Part shown: in pieces, positions 16,745 through 23,296 of the stretch
How the letters are laid out: every line of letters starts with the position of its first letter
How positions within the stretch are numbered: position 1 is the first letter of the stretch
Source of the DNA: Actinomycetota bacterium
GTDB lineage: Bacteria > Cyanobacteriota > Vampirovibrionia > Obscuribacterales > Obscuribacteraceae
Direction of reading: 5' to 3'
Assembly (NCBI GenBank): GCA_903970355.1
Contig: CAJCIF010000019.1
Location: 1 to 23,296, forward strand
Length of the DNA stretch: 23,296 nucleotides
Position numbers and translations under genes: made by a program
The notes under the pieces: model-generated
Database searches by the model: none
Seen by the model: only the letters and a program-made list of their open reading frames with translations
Told to the model about the DNA's origin: nothing

Positions 16745-18115
16745 ATGGGGGAAATTGTGATTTCGCGATTGTCCGTTCTTCTCACCGCTTTACTAATCTC
16801 ATCTCAGGCTCCGATCTCAATTGCCCAGCCGTCCGGTCTTCCTGCCGTGAATGTCCAGACAATGGGTGCGAAAGGTGATGGCACAACGGATGATTTTGAA
16901 GCATTCAAAGCCGCAATAGCTAAAGCCGATCCTGAAAAAGTAGGATCCGGAGTTATCTTCATCCCACCCAGTAACAAGCCGTATCTATTGAGTGCACCGG
17001 TAGTTCTTCGGTCTAAAGAAACGCTTACGGCACAACCGCGAACGGCTGTCATTGCCCCAGTTGTGCCTTATCCGACACCCGATAAATCACCGCTTCTAAT
17101 CTCAGTTAAAAACGCATCAGATGTAACGGTAAAAGGAATTATTTTCGATGGTCAGGACCAATCAATTGGGTCATCCAGTCCAATCATTTCGGTAATGAAT
17201 TGCGAGCGCGTTTTGTTTGAGGAAGACGAAATAAAAAATGCCAGAGGCATAGGCATCTTATTCAGCGGAAACGGGGGTGGCGTCAAACATTCCGGTTTGA
17301 AAAAGTGCAAACTTGACAATATTGGCAAATACTATCTTCAGAGCGGGAATCAAAAGGAAGATCGCCGCCAATCCGTTGCCTTTTGCTGTGGGCAGATTGG
17401 CGAAAATGGTGAGTACCCGAATCAATACAATTTCGCCGTGCAAAACACCTTCGGGTACAACGGGTTCGACAACCTCTCTTTTGGCGAGCAAAGCTGGTTT
17501 ACCGCTGAGAACAATCATTTTGCAGGAACGCACAATGGCGGAAATATCTACTGCAGTCATTGCCATCACGTGAGAATCATAAATAACACCGGTAGTGGTG
17601 CATCGGGTAACGGTATTGATACCTTTGTCAATAAGGACATAACTATTACCGGTAATACAAGCAGCAATAATGGTGGCAGCGGTATAATGCTTGGCGATGC
17701 GCACTGCGCCCTGGTTGAACACAACAAAGCGATAAACAACTATCAATCTAGTCTACCTTCCTGGGCTAATGATCACCCGCACGTAAAAGGAAGCAATCAC
17801 AGAGGTGGTATCGTTATTGGTGGCGAAGCCGGAGATGGCACACCTAACGGCAGCCCTAAATCTACAGATCCAGAAGGCTCGGCAGATATCCTGATCAAAA
17901 ACAATCTTCTCGGAGACAATCAACCAAAGGGGTCACGAACGCAGATGTTTGGCATTCAAGTGAGAAAGACAGCAAGTGTCCGTGGCTTGATGATTACTCC
18001 AGACAATACGATTTTCGGTAATACAACAGGTCCATTTGGTGAAAAATTAACCGGTCCCACCGCCGATGCGAATGCTGCCCTACCTTGCAAATTATGGATG
18101 GGTGAACCTCAATGA
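16745..18115 (+). CDS. Secreted right-handed parallel beta-helix protein
   Basis: This 456-residue protein has an N-terminal signal peptide (ISRLSVLLTALLISSQAPISIAQ, read in parts). It is followed by VNVQTMGAKGDGTTDDFEAF, the typical entry of pectate-lyase-3/glycosyl-hydrolase-28-like beta-helices. The rest has repeated short strands with Asn ladders (ITITGNTSSNNGGSGIMLG, HVRIINNTGSGASGNGID). Such proteins bind or cut polysaccharides, but no catalytic set can be assigned by eye. ATG 16745 has no ribosome binding site. GTG 16757, four codons later, has GGGGGA just upstream and gives a neater signal peptide (MISRLSVL), so it may be the true start. Its stop overlaps the next gene by 4 bp (ATGA). 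Confidence 0.9.
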   Translation: MGEIVISRLSVLLTALLISSQAPISIAQPSGLPAVNVQTMGAKGDGTTDDFEAFKAAIAKADPEKVGSGVIFIPPSNKPYLLSAPVVLRSKETLTAQPRTAVIAPVVPYPTPDKSPLLISVKNASDVTVKGIIFDGQDQSIGSSSPIISVMNCERVLFEEDEIKNARGIGILFSGNGGGVKHSGLKKCKLDNIGKYYLQSGNQKEDRRQSVAFCCGQIGENGEYPNQYNFAVQNTFGYNGFDNLSFGEQSWFTAENNHFAGTHNGGNIYCSHCHHVRIINNTGSGASGNGIDTFVNKDITITGNTSSNNGGSGIMLGDAHCALVEHNKAINNYQSSLPSWANDHPHVKGSNHRGGIVIGGEAGDGTPNGSPKSTDPEGSADILIKNNLLGDNQPKGSRTQMFGIQVRKTASVRGLMITPDNTIFGNTTGPFGEKLTGPTADANAALPCKLWMGEPQ

Positions 18116-18897
18116 AATTGAAACTGATTTGTTTTCTAAGTTTATTGCTGCTTGCGACAACCGGAAACAATTGTTTTGCAGTCACTTTATTTGCTGGAGC
18201 TAGCCACGCTGAATATTTGCCGCCGGTTTCAGAGCAACAACCTCCCAAATTCCGTCCATTGCAATCGGAAAATCCAGGAGCCGATTGGCGCACAGAACCA
18301 CCGGCACGACCGGCTCCATCAAAAATTATCTGGGTACAAATTCCAAAATGGATGGCTGGGCAGTGGACAAAGCGAGGGGATCTCACCGTGCAAGTTACGG
18401 ATCCACGTACCGGCTACACAACCTCCACCAATGAGTGGACGGACGATGCTATGACCCTAACTTTCGGTCATATTCTCGATAAAGAAGGAAACATCTGGCA
18501 TGCCTATTTGATTCCATCGGAACGTGATGGTTATTCAGGCGGAACACTGGTTAGATTCATAACCACAGACTTCCAACCTATCCAGAGAGATGAAACAAAA
18601 ACGATCAGCAGGTCGCGTTATCTCATCGCTCAATCTTCCAATCCCAATTCAAATTACCACATGCAAGAAGAATCGCTAAACCAGTATCAACCGGTGAACG
18701 AAGAAGAAATTGACAATTATAGTTCTAACAGAATTTACGGTTATGACGGCCGTCCGATGCGGCAAGGACTGTTAGTAAGTCGCTTCAAAAGGGATAAGTT
18801 TTTCACACCTATCACACAGGAAAATGGCATAGAGCTGATGCCTGCCTTCAAGGAATTCTTGATGAACAATGGCATGCAAAATTTAGTGCCGGAGTGA
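18112..18897 (+). CDS. Secreted protein coupled to the beta-helix gene, unknown function
   Basis: A 261-residue protein with a signal peptide (MKLKLICFLSLLLLATTGNN and CFA). The mature part starts with a Pro/Gln-rich segment (LPPVSEQQPPKFRPLQ). A probable folded domain follows from about residue 70 (WVQIPKWMAGQWTKRGDLTV, then TFGHILDKEGNIWHAYLIP); the pattern of aromatic and alternating residues suggests beta structure. The ATGA overlap with the beta-helix gene implies that the two are made together. A shared role on an extracellular polysaccharide is a reasonable guess. No family is recognised. Confidence 0.85.
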   Translation: MKLKLICFLSLLLLATTGNNCFAVTLFAGASHAEYLPPVSEQQPPKFRPLQSENPGADWRTEPPARPAPSKIIWVQIPKWMAGQWTKRGDLTVQVTDPRTGYTTSTNEWTDDAMTLTFGHILDKEGNIWHAYLIPSERDGYSGGTLVRFITTDFQPIQRDETKTISRSRYLIAQSSNPNSNYHMQEESLNQYQPVNEEEIDNYSSNRIYGYDGRPMRQGLLVSRFKRDKFFTPITQENGIELMPAFKEFLMNNGMQNLVPE

Positions 18898-18909
18898 CTT
18901 CTACTGAAA

Positions 18910-19251
18910 TCAGTTTTGCCAACTGTGTCCAAGTTCAACGAGAATAATCCAGACACGTACATCCTTCACGGATGATGGCATTCCGTTCTTTAAAAGTTCA
19001 CGAAGGGCCAAACAAATGGTGTCCGCTCGTAGTGCCCTTTCTTCGAAATTGTGAGCTGTTATCTCCACTTCCACAGGTGCAATCATGCCGGCACCTTTAG
19101 CAGTGATGATCCTGACGCTTATTTCGTCGGGTTCAAGATTCTTTTCGGTAACAGTCAATTCTTGAGCAAGTTGTTCCTTTATTTTCGGAACAAGTGCTAG
19201 AAGAGGATCTATCGAGACTGCTTCATCAGTATAAATTTTGACGGTAGGCAT
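18910..19251 (-). CDS. Small tautomerase-like protein
   Basis: A 113-residue cytoplasmic protein beginning MPTVKIYTDEAV. Pro2 followed by a short strand is the hallmark of the tautomerase superfamily, where the exposed N-terminal proline is the catalytic base. The middle (EPDEISVRIITAKGAG, then PVEVEITAH) and the helix RADTICLALRELL fit a MIF/CHMI-type beta-alpha-beta fold. This is a pattern match by eye, and an unrelated fold is possible. The gene follows the hydrolase gene by 16 bases on the same strand, so they are probably cotranscribed. It converges on the secreted-protein gene with a 12-base gap. Confidence 0.82.
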   Translation of the reverse strand: MPTVKIYTDEAVSIDPLLALVPKIKEQLAQELTVTEKNLEPDEISVRIITAKGAGMIAPVEVEITAHNFEERALRADTICLALRELLKNGMPSSVKDVRVWIILVELGHSWQN

Positions 19252-19267
19252 GTATCAGGTTTTCAAC

Positions 19268-19864
19268 TCAAGGCGTAGTTGCAACAGGCGCTGCTGTAAA
19301 GAATGGGAGCAACTTGCGTTCTAGCAAGGGGAAAGTCGTATAGCCAAATTCAGCATTCAAATGTCCACCGCCTGGCACTATTGTAAGCGGCGCTGACAAA
19401 GCATCCGCAATTTCCTGTCCTTTCGGAAGAGGGGCATATGGATCATTATCGCCATGCAAAACAATGATCGAACCGGCATTTTTCTTTATGCGCTCCCAAT
19501 CAAAATCCTTGCAAACAAAAGTTGAAATGATCGGATCATACTGAGGAAAGCCTAGTTCACCAAGGAACCCAGCCACTAGAAATGTAGCTGTAATAGGAAC
19601 AGCCGCTTCATCCTCAAGCAAATTCAAAATAAAACCAGCACCGACGCTATGTCCAATTAGAATAGTGTGTTCATCAACATTCCCAACCTGTTCATGGAAA
19701 ACCTCTTTCCATTTCGTGAGGTTCTGTCCTTCTGGTGTAGGAAATCTCGGCACAATGACTTTGTATCCAAGGCTGTCAATTTGACGGCTAAGCCATGGAA
19801 ACCAGTTTTCTTCCGGGCTGCCTAAACTGCCATGTATTATGACTACTCGAAACAATTTGCTCAC
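19268..19864 (-). CDS. Alpha/beta hydrolase of the RBBP9/YdeN type
   Basis: A 198-residue serine hydrolase, close to the usual length for the family. The catalytic triad is visible: S73 in the nucleophile elbow GHSVGAG, D141 in HGDNDPYAP and H168 in GGGHLN. The N-terminal VVIIHGSLGSPEENWFPWL is the oxyanion-side motif expected of RBBP9/YdeN relatives. There is no signal peptide, so it acts in the cytoplasm. The natural substrate is unknown. The start is GTG, with GGGAG eight bases upstream. It sits between the TPR gene (31-base gap) and the tautomerase-like gene (16-base gap) in what looks like one transcript. Confidence 0.93.
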   Translation of the reverse strand: MSKLFRVVIIHGSLGSPEENWFPWLSRQIDSLGYKVIVPRFPTPEGQNLTKWKEVFHEQVGNVDEHTILIGHSVGAGFILNLLEDEAAVPITATFLVAGFLGELGFPQYDPIISTFVCKDFDWERIKKNAGSIIVLHGDNDPYAPLPKGQEIADALSAPLTIVPGGGHLNAEFGYTTFPLLERKLLPFFTAAPVATTP

Positions 19865-19895
19865 GAAATTTACTCCCGGCGCATATCCGATCTAG

Positions 19896-20921
19896 CTAGC
19901 GAAAATTTGTTGCTCCATTGATTGCTTGTTTCGATAGCTCGATATAACGCTTTAATTCTTGATTGTTTGGAATCAAGTGATCGGCCTCTGTGAAATCTTG
20001 CAAAGCTCCTGGGAAATCTTTCGTATGAAATCGTGCCAGGCCTCTATTAGCATACGCATCACCAAAGCCTGGTTCCAGTTCGATACATTTGCTAAATTCT
20101 GGAATTGCAGCGGCATAGTTAGTTGCCTTCGATTTGTCACAACCTCTAGAGAAATATTCTCGTGAAGAAAGCTGCGCACTACCTGCATTGCCCATATTGT
20201 TTGCGGCAGGAGAAGGCTCGCTCTGCGGCTCAGGAGCTGGTTGTGAAGTCGGTTCATCGTCATCCGTCGACATACCTTGCGTCATGGCCGAAAGTTTTGA
20301 AGATGCGGATTGAGTGTCCGATTGTTGCGCCTGTGCAAATGGGTTGGAAATCTGATTACCATTCATGGTTGCACCTGGAACCAGATTTGCAAATGGATTC
20401 ACGATCGGGCCGCTTCTAACCAAACCTCTTCGTTGCGCATTCATCATAATCATTGTGGAAGGATCTGCGAAATCACCGCCCAACATTGCTTGTTGCAGTA
20501 GGGCATTGCCGTACGCCCGTTGTTGCGCTACCACTTGTTGCTGCTGCGGTTGAGAGCCGGCTTGAACAGCTCTTCCTCTCAGTTCGAGAAGATAGGGCAT
20601 GTTCGGAAAATATTTCAGCGCCACATCAAGATCCTGTATTGCACCCTGGTAATCGCCGGTATTAAAACGAGCAGAAGCCCTGTTTGCATACGCCTTGCCA
20701 AACTTTGGATCAATTGAGATCGCCCTATTAAGATCAGCCACTGCACCTTGATAGTCCTTGCTATCGTTTTTGTGAGTGCCGCTTTCGAAAAGCTTTTGAG
20801 CTTCAGGATTGCTGCTGTCTTTCGCGCTGGCTTGTTGAGCAAAAGCCATAGGCATTGCCGTCATCGCGCATAATGCAAAACTGCAAAACGCCTTACCAAA
20901 AAATGCGAAGTTCTTGTTCAT
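19896..20921 (-). CDS. Secreted tetratricopeptide repeat protein
   Basis: This 341-residue protein has a signal peptide (KAFCSFALCAMTAMPMAFAQ). It carries two pairs of TPR motifs, at about 40-105 and 255-320. They share the pattern G/DAYANRxxARF-x-T-x-D-[YF]-x-GA-[IL]-QD, so one pair may be a copy of the other. Between them lies a long Gln/Asn/Met/Pro-rich linker, probably disordered. TPR domains bind partner proteins; this one would act in the periplasm or outside. GAGGA lies about 12 bases before the ATG, somewhat far. It heads a minus-strand set with the hydrolase and tautomerase-like genes. Confidence 0.92.
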   Translation of the reverse strand: MNKNFAFFGKAFCSFALCAMTAMPMAFAQQASAKDSSNPEAQKLFESGTHKNDSKDYQGAVADLNRAISIDPKFGKAYANRASARFNTGDYQGAIQDLDVALKYFPNMPYLLELRGRAVQAGSQPQQQQVVAQQRAYGNALLQQAMLGGDFADPSTMIMMNAQRRGLVRSGPIVNPFANLVPGATMNGNQISNPFAQAQQSDTQSASSKLSAMTQGMSTDDDEPTSQPAPEPQSEPSPAANNMGNAGSAQLSSREYFSRGCDKSKATNYAAAIPEFSKCIELEPGFGDAYANRGLARFHTKDFPGALQDFTEADHLIPNNQELKRYIELSKQAINGATNFR

Positions 20922-21042
20922 AGAAAATCTTTGTCCTCAAAACCAAAGCAGCAAGAAATAATGATTATCCCTGTTGCCATGAACTCAGAATCAGTCACTC
21001 ACCTGTAGAATGACAGGCTAGTTTCCAGGAGTGGTTCGAACT

Positions 21043-21738
21043 ATGTCACTACGAATATTAGCGTCTTTTCTAATTGGCAACTTGATCGGCAGCTCACTAT
21101 TGTCAACCCCTGTCTTTGCACAGTCGCTCAATGTTAAAAAGCCGGCACCACTGCAATCTGGTCCTAATTCCGGCACGGTAGACAACACGGTTGGCGCTCA
21201 CTACTGGTATTTCTATGCCGAACCCGGGTCATTCAGCGGCACAATAACACGCCTGTCAGGGCCCGGAGAGTCCGTAAGAGCAAACATTTCTGCTGGTATC
21301 GCCTATGCTCCGAAAGTGCCGGGAAATACTCTCGTATCTAAAGATAACGGCGACAAAACGAACTTTAGTGGCACGGTAAAAACGCGCAGCAAAGTTATTC
21401 TGATGCTTGACCCGGGTGGCGCAGGGTTGTTAAGAGCAGCCTGCAATTACAACATTGTGGTGACAGGCAATGTCGCTTACGGCGAAGCATCTTCGCTACC
21501 GGAAATAGCCGGCACTTATGAGAGCATGACCAATGGTTTAGGTTTAACCAAGTTCCTTCCGGATGGAACACTCATTACAGCAACTGGGTTAAAAGGCACA
21601 TGGACCTTGTTCGATGCTGACACTAAGACCTATTTGGTTAAGGTCAATGAGGACACCTGGAATTTAAAACTAATTCCCGCGCAGGGATTGGTCAACGCTG
21701 ACAACACAGCTATCATCGCATTCAAAATGATGCACTAG
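21043..21738 (+). CDS. Secreted beta-rich protein, unknown function
   Basis: A 231-residue protein with a signal peptide (MSLRILASFLIGNLIGSSLL ... VFAQ). The mature first half (GTVDNTVGAHYWYFYAEPGS, then FSGTITRL and YNIVVTGNVAYGE) resembles the jelly-roll bacterial pre-peptidase C-terminal type of domain, though weakly. The second half (ASSLPEIAGTYESMTNGLGL ... GTWTLFDADTKTYLVKVN) looks like a small lipocalin-like or beta-barrel unit. ATG 21043 is chosen over GTG 21031 because the latter lies within the AGGAG ribosome binding site itself; spacing to the ATG is 11 bases. The stop codon is inside a 21-bp tandem duplication. The gene stands alone between two minus-strand units. Confidence 0.85.
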   Translation: MSLRILASFLIGNLIGSSLLSTPVFAQSLNVKKPAPLQSGPNSGTVDNTVGAHYWYFYAEPGSFSGTITRLSGPGESVRANISAGIAYAPKVPGNTLVSKDNGDKTNFSGTVKTRSKVILMLDPGGAGLLRAACNYNIVVTGNVAYGEASSLPEIAGTYESMTNGLGLTKFLPDGTLITATGLKGTWTLFDADTKTYLVKVNEDTWNLKLIPAQGLVNADNTAIIAFKMMH

Positions 21739-21767
21739 ACTGGCGCAATGATGCGCTAGACTGTCGC
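21726..21767. repeat. 21-bp tandem duplication across a stop codon
   Basis: Two adjacent 21-base units (21726-21746 and 21747-21767) differ at only two positions. Each contains ATGATGC and CTAGACTG. The first includes the TAG stop of the secreted beta-rich protein gene, so the unit's stop is duplicated downstream in the same frame. Confidence 0.85.
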
Positions 21768-21785
21768 ACTGGGAGAAATGCAAAA

Positions 21786-23123
21786 CTACGTTTCTGCTAA
21801 GGGGAAGTATTCTTCTTCCGTGAGCCCGAATGTCCAGGCGACAGCCTGACGTGCTCGCAACATGTTAGGTGGAACGCGCAAGAAATACTCTTTGATGGTG
21901 CCATCTGGTTCCGGCGTTGAATTCATGACGCGCACAACAAGAATTGGTTCATCACCTCTAAGATTCATGCGATATAAAATGCCACATTCATCTTGATGAA
22001 CCTTCAAAACATTTCCGGCTTTCAAATAATTATCGAGACCGAAGCGTTCAATGAGAACTCTTCTCACTTCGGCATTTGGCTCGTTGTTGATCATCTCAAC
22101 ATCAATCGGCTCGGGTAAGAGCACGACGTATTCAGGTACTATGATGCCGTGCCAGGCATAATAACCCCATCCATCCGAATACTTAATGGCCATGCCGGTT
22201 TCGTTATGAATGATGCCGCGATTGTCTCGATGCACTTCTACTGGTCGACCGGTGATAATACAGAGACCTTCATATGGCCACCACCAACCGCATGACTCCG
22301 TCAATTTTTTGATTCCGTTGAGGGGCGTCGTGCAATCGACTCCAATTTGTCTTAAAAAATCGTAGTAGGCTATCCAACTGGAATCGAGATGCCCAAAACC
22401 GCATTCCCAGGTTTGTCTGCCCGCAAGAATGCCATTGTTGGTTGTGATCATAGTGCGCGTCGGTTCACCAATGGAAGCCCAGACCTGTCTTCGAATGGCT
22501 GGCACCAGTTCTTGAAAAACTTCTTCAAGCACCTTGTTTGAAACTTGCTCTTGCACTTTTGCATTTACGCTCGCTTCCACTTCAGTGCGAATTTGTTGAA
22601 ATTTTGGTTCTCCGGCAATCTGCCGTAAATATTTCCAGATCCAAATTCCCATTCGGTACGCAAATTCGGCCTTCACTCGACTCTCAATGTAGATGCTTTC
22701 TTTGTCGAGTACTATTCGTTCGGCTTCTTTACGGATGCTTCGACGAACTTCTGCCCATTTATCGATACCGATTTTCTGTTCGATCTGGCGAACGCATTGT
22801 TTCCAAACATCGTCCCAAACTCTTTTCTGCGATGGATCTAATTGCGCCGGCCACTCAAGATCACTCTTAAGCAAACGCACAGCAGTGGCACCGGCTCGCG
22901 GCGATTGAAGAAAAATTATGATGCCTGGTAATTTTAGTCCGGCCGCTTCGTAAGCCAGTTTGATTCCCGAAAGGGAACCGTTTGTATCCGCTTCCGCAAC
23001 AGACAACCCGACATTTCCCCAGTGAGTGCGGGTTTCTTCGAGTATCCGCAAATCTTCGGCTGAAAGTTGTTCGACTTTTTTAGTCAACAACATCTCTCGG
23101 CGGGGCCTCCGGGACATACTCAC
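21786..23123 (-). CDS. DUF6745-like conserved protein
   Basis: A soluble protein of up to 445 residues, without a signal peptide or membrane helix. Segments such as WECGFGHLDSSWIAYYDFL, CGWWWPYEGLCIITGRPVE, MAIKYSDGWGYYAWHGI, ILYRMNLRGDEPILVVRVMN and YFLRVPPNMLRARQAVAWTF match my memory of the DUF6745 family, whose function is unknown. Residues 95-215 are charged and helical. The start is uncertain. GTG 23123 or ATG 23117 overlap the preceding gene by about 40 bases with no clear ribosome binding site. ATG 23093 (giving MLLTKKVEQL) lies downstream of GGAGG and overlaps by 14. The long overlap with the small upstream gene implies that the two are expressed together. Confidence 0.88.
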   Translation of the reverse strand: MSMSRRPRREMLLTKKVEQLSAEDLRILEETRTHWGNVGLSVAEADTNGSLSGIKLAYEAAGLKLPGIIIFLQSPRAGATAVRLLKSDLEWPAQLDPSQKRVWDDVWKQCVRQIEQKIGIDKWAEVRRSIRKEAERIVLDKESIYIESRVKAEFAYRMGIWIWKYLRQIAGEPKFQQIRTEVEASVNAKVQEQVSNKVLEEVFQELVPAIRRQVWASIGEPTRTMITTNNGILAGRQTWECGFGHLDSSWIAYYDFLRQIGVDCTTPLNGIKKLTESCGWWWPYEGLCIITGRPVEVHRDNRGIIHNETGMAIKYSDGWGYYAWHGIIVPEYVVLLPEPIDVEMINNEPNAEVRRVLIERFGLDNYLKAGNVLKVHQDECGILYRMNLRGDEPILVVRVMNSTPEPDGTIKEYFLRVPPNMLRARQAVAWTFGLTEEEYFPLAET

Positions 23124-23296
23124 GTTGTTGAATTACTTTGTAAACACCGGCTGGCAATTCGATCGTACCGTGTTCTTCATGCTGAAGCTTGGCACCAGGT
23201 CTGCAATCCAGAAGCCTGTCGCCTTTCCACATGTACATCGTGGCGTATTGGGTGCTCAGAGCGTGCGCGTGACCGGTTACCTCGCCGTAAGCCAGG
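23080..23296 (-). CDS. Small conserved partner of the DUF6745-like protein (5' end outside window)
   Basis: The last 71 codons of a minus-strand gene are visible, from the window edge to TAA at 23080-23082. The protein reads YGEVTGHAHALSTQYATMYM ... EEHGTIELPAGVYKVIQQRE and ends YVPEAPPRDVVD. GEVTGHAH and HGTIELPAGVYKVIQQREY are conserved-looking segments that I recall in small proteins encoded just before DUF6745 genes in other bacteria. The function is unknown. The gene overlaps the start of the DUF6745-like gene, so the order and coupling match that pairing. Confidence 0.8.
   Translation of the reverse strand, partial: LAYGEVTGHAHALSTQYATMYMWKGDRLLDCRPGAKLQHEEHGTIELPAGVYKVIQQREYVPEAPPRDVVD

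Noticed and set aside
18903..18917. Small hairpin plus TTTT between convergent genes at 18.9 kb
   Set aside because: The stem is only four or five base pairs of mixed composition, too weak to call a terminator.
21027..21045. tRNA-like T-loop sequence GGTTCGAAC
   Set aside because: No matching acceptor, D or anticodon stems lie upstream; it is the ribosome binding site and start region of a protein gene.
1..23296. CRISPR arrays, insertion sequences, rRNA/tRNA genes and GCGATCGC (HIP1) repeats
   Set aside because: None was seen on reading both strands: no regularly spaced repeats, no transposase-like protein and no HIP1 octamer.

Overview
The window reads as bacterial chromosome with dense coding, AGGAG-type ribosome binding sites, short or overlapping gene junctions and no RNA genes. 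Three things suggest a non-photosynthetic cyanobacterial relative (Vampirovibrionia/Melainabacteria, Obscuribacter-like): a cyanobacterial-style multi-pass VIT/PEP-CTERM protein paired with an exosortase, a proline-rich protein ending in a LysM-like domain, and many lineage-specific secreted proteins without clear relatives. This placement is an inference from gene style, not from a marker gene.

Layout. 1-2.9 kb: an OmpR/PhoB-type response regulator, a 343-bp non-coding stretch with a hairpin and a good promoter, a LysM-like protein, and a minus-strand SPFH/stomatin-like gene that appears broken by a one-base frameshift. 3.0-7.0 kb: a two-gene operon encoding a membrane-anchored VIT/vWA protein with a PEP-CTERM tail and, overlapping by 8 bp, an exosortase with a C-terminal periplasmic extension. 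7.0-9.1 kb (minus): a secreted vWA protein, a small secreted protein (ATGA overlap) and a family I inorganic pyrophosphatase. 9.4-11.1 kb (plus): a repeat-bearing acidic/proline protein and a small secreted lysine-rich protein, closed by a strong terminator. 11.2-16.5 kb (minus): a 1620-residue protein with annexin-like repeats, glycine/alanine-rich hydrophobic stretches and a C-terminal HD-phosphohydrolase-like region, followed by two small overlapping genes. 16.7-18.9 kb (plus): a secreted parallel beta-helix protein and a coupled secreted partner. 18.9-20.9 kb (minus): TPR protein, RBBP9/YdeN-type hydrolase and a tautomerase-like protein. 21.0-21.7 kb: a secreted beta-rich protein. 21.8-23.3 kb (minus): a DUF6745-like protein overlapping a small upstream partner that is cut by the window edge.

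The theme is the cell surface: about half of the genes have signal peptides or membrane anchors, and the best-defined system is the VIT/PEP-CTERM substrate with its own exosortase. The most unusual single gene is the 1620-residue annexin-like/HD-like protein. Several short perfect tandem duplications, two of them across stop codons, point to replication slippage in this genome.
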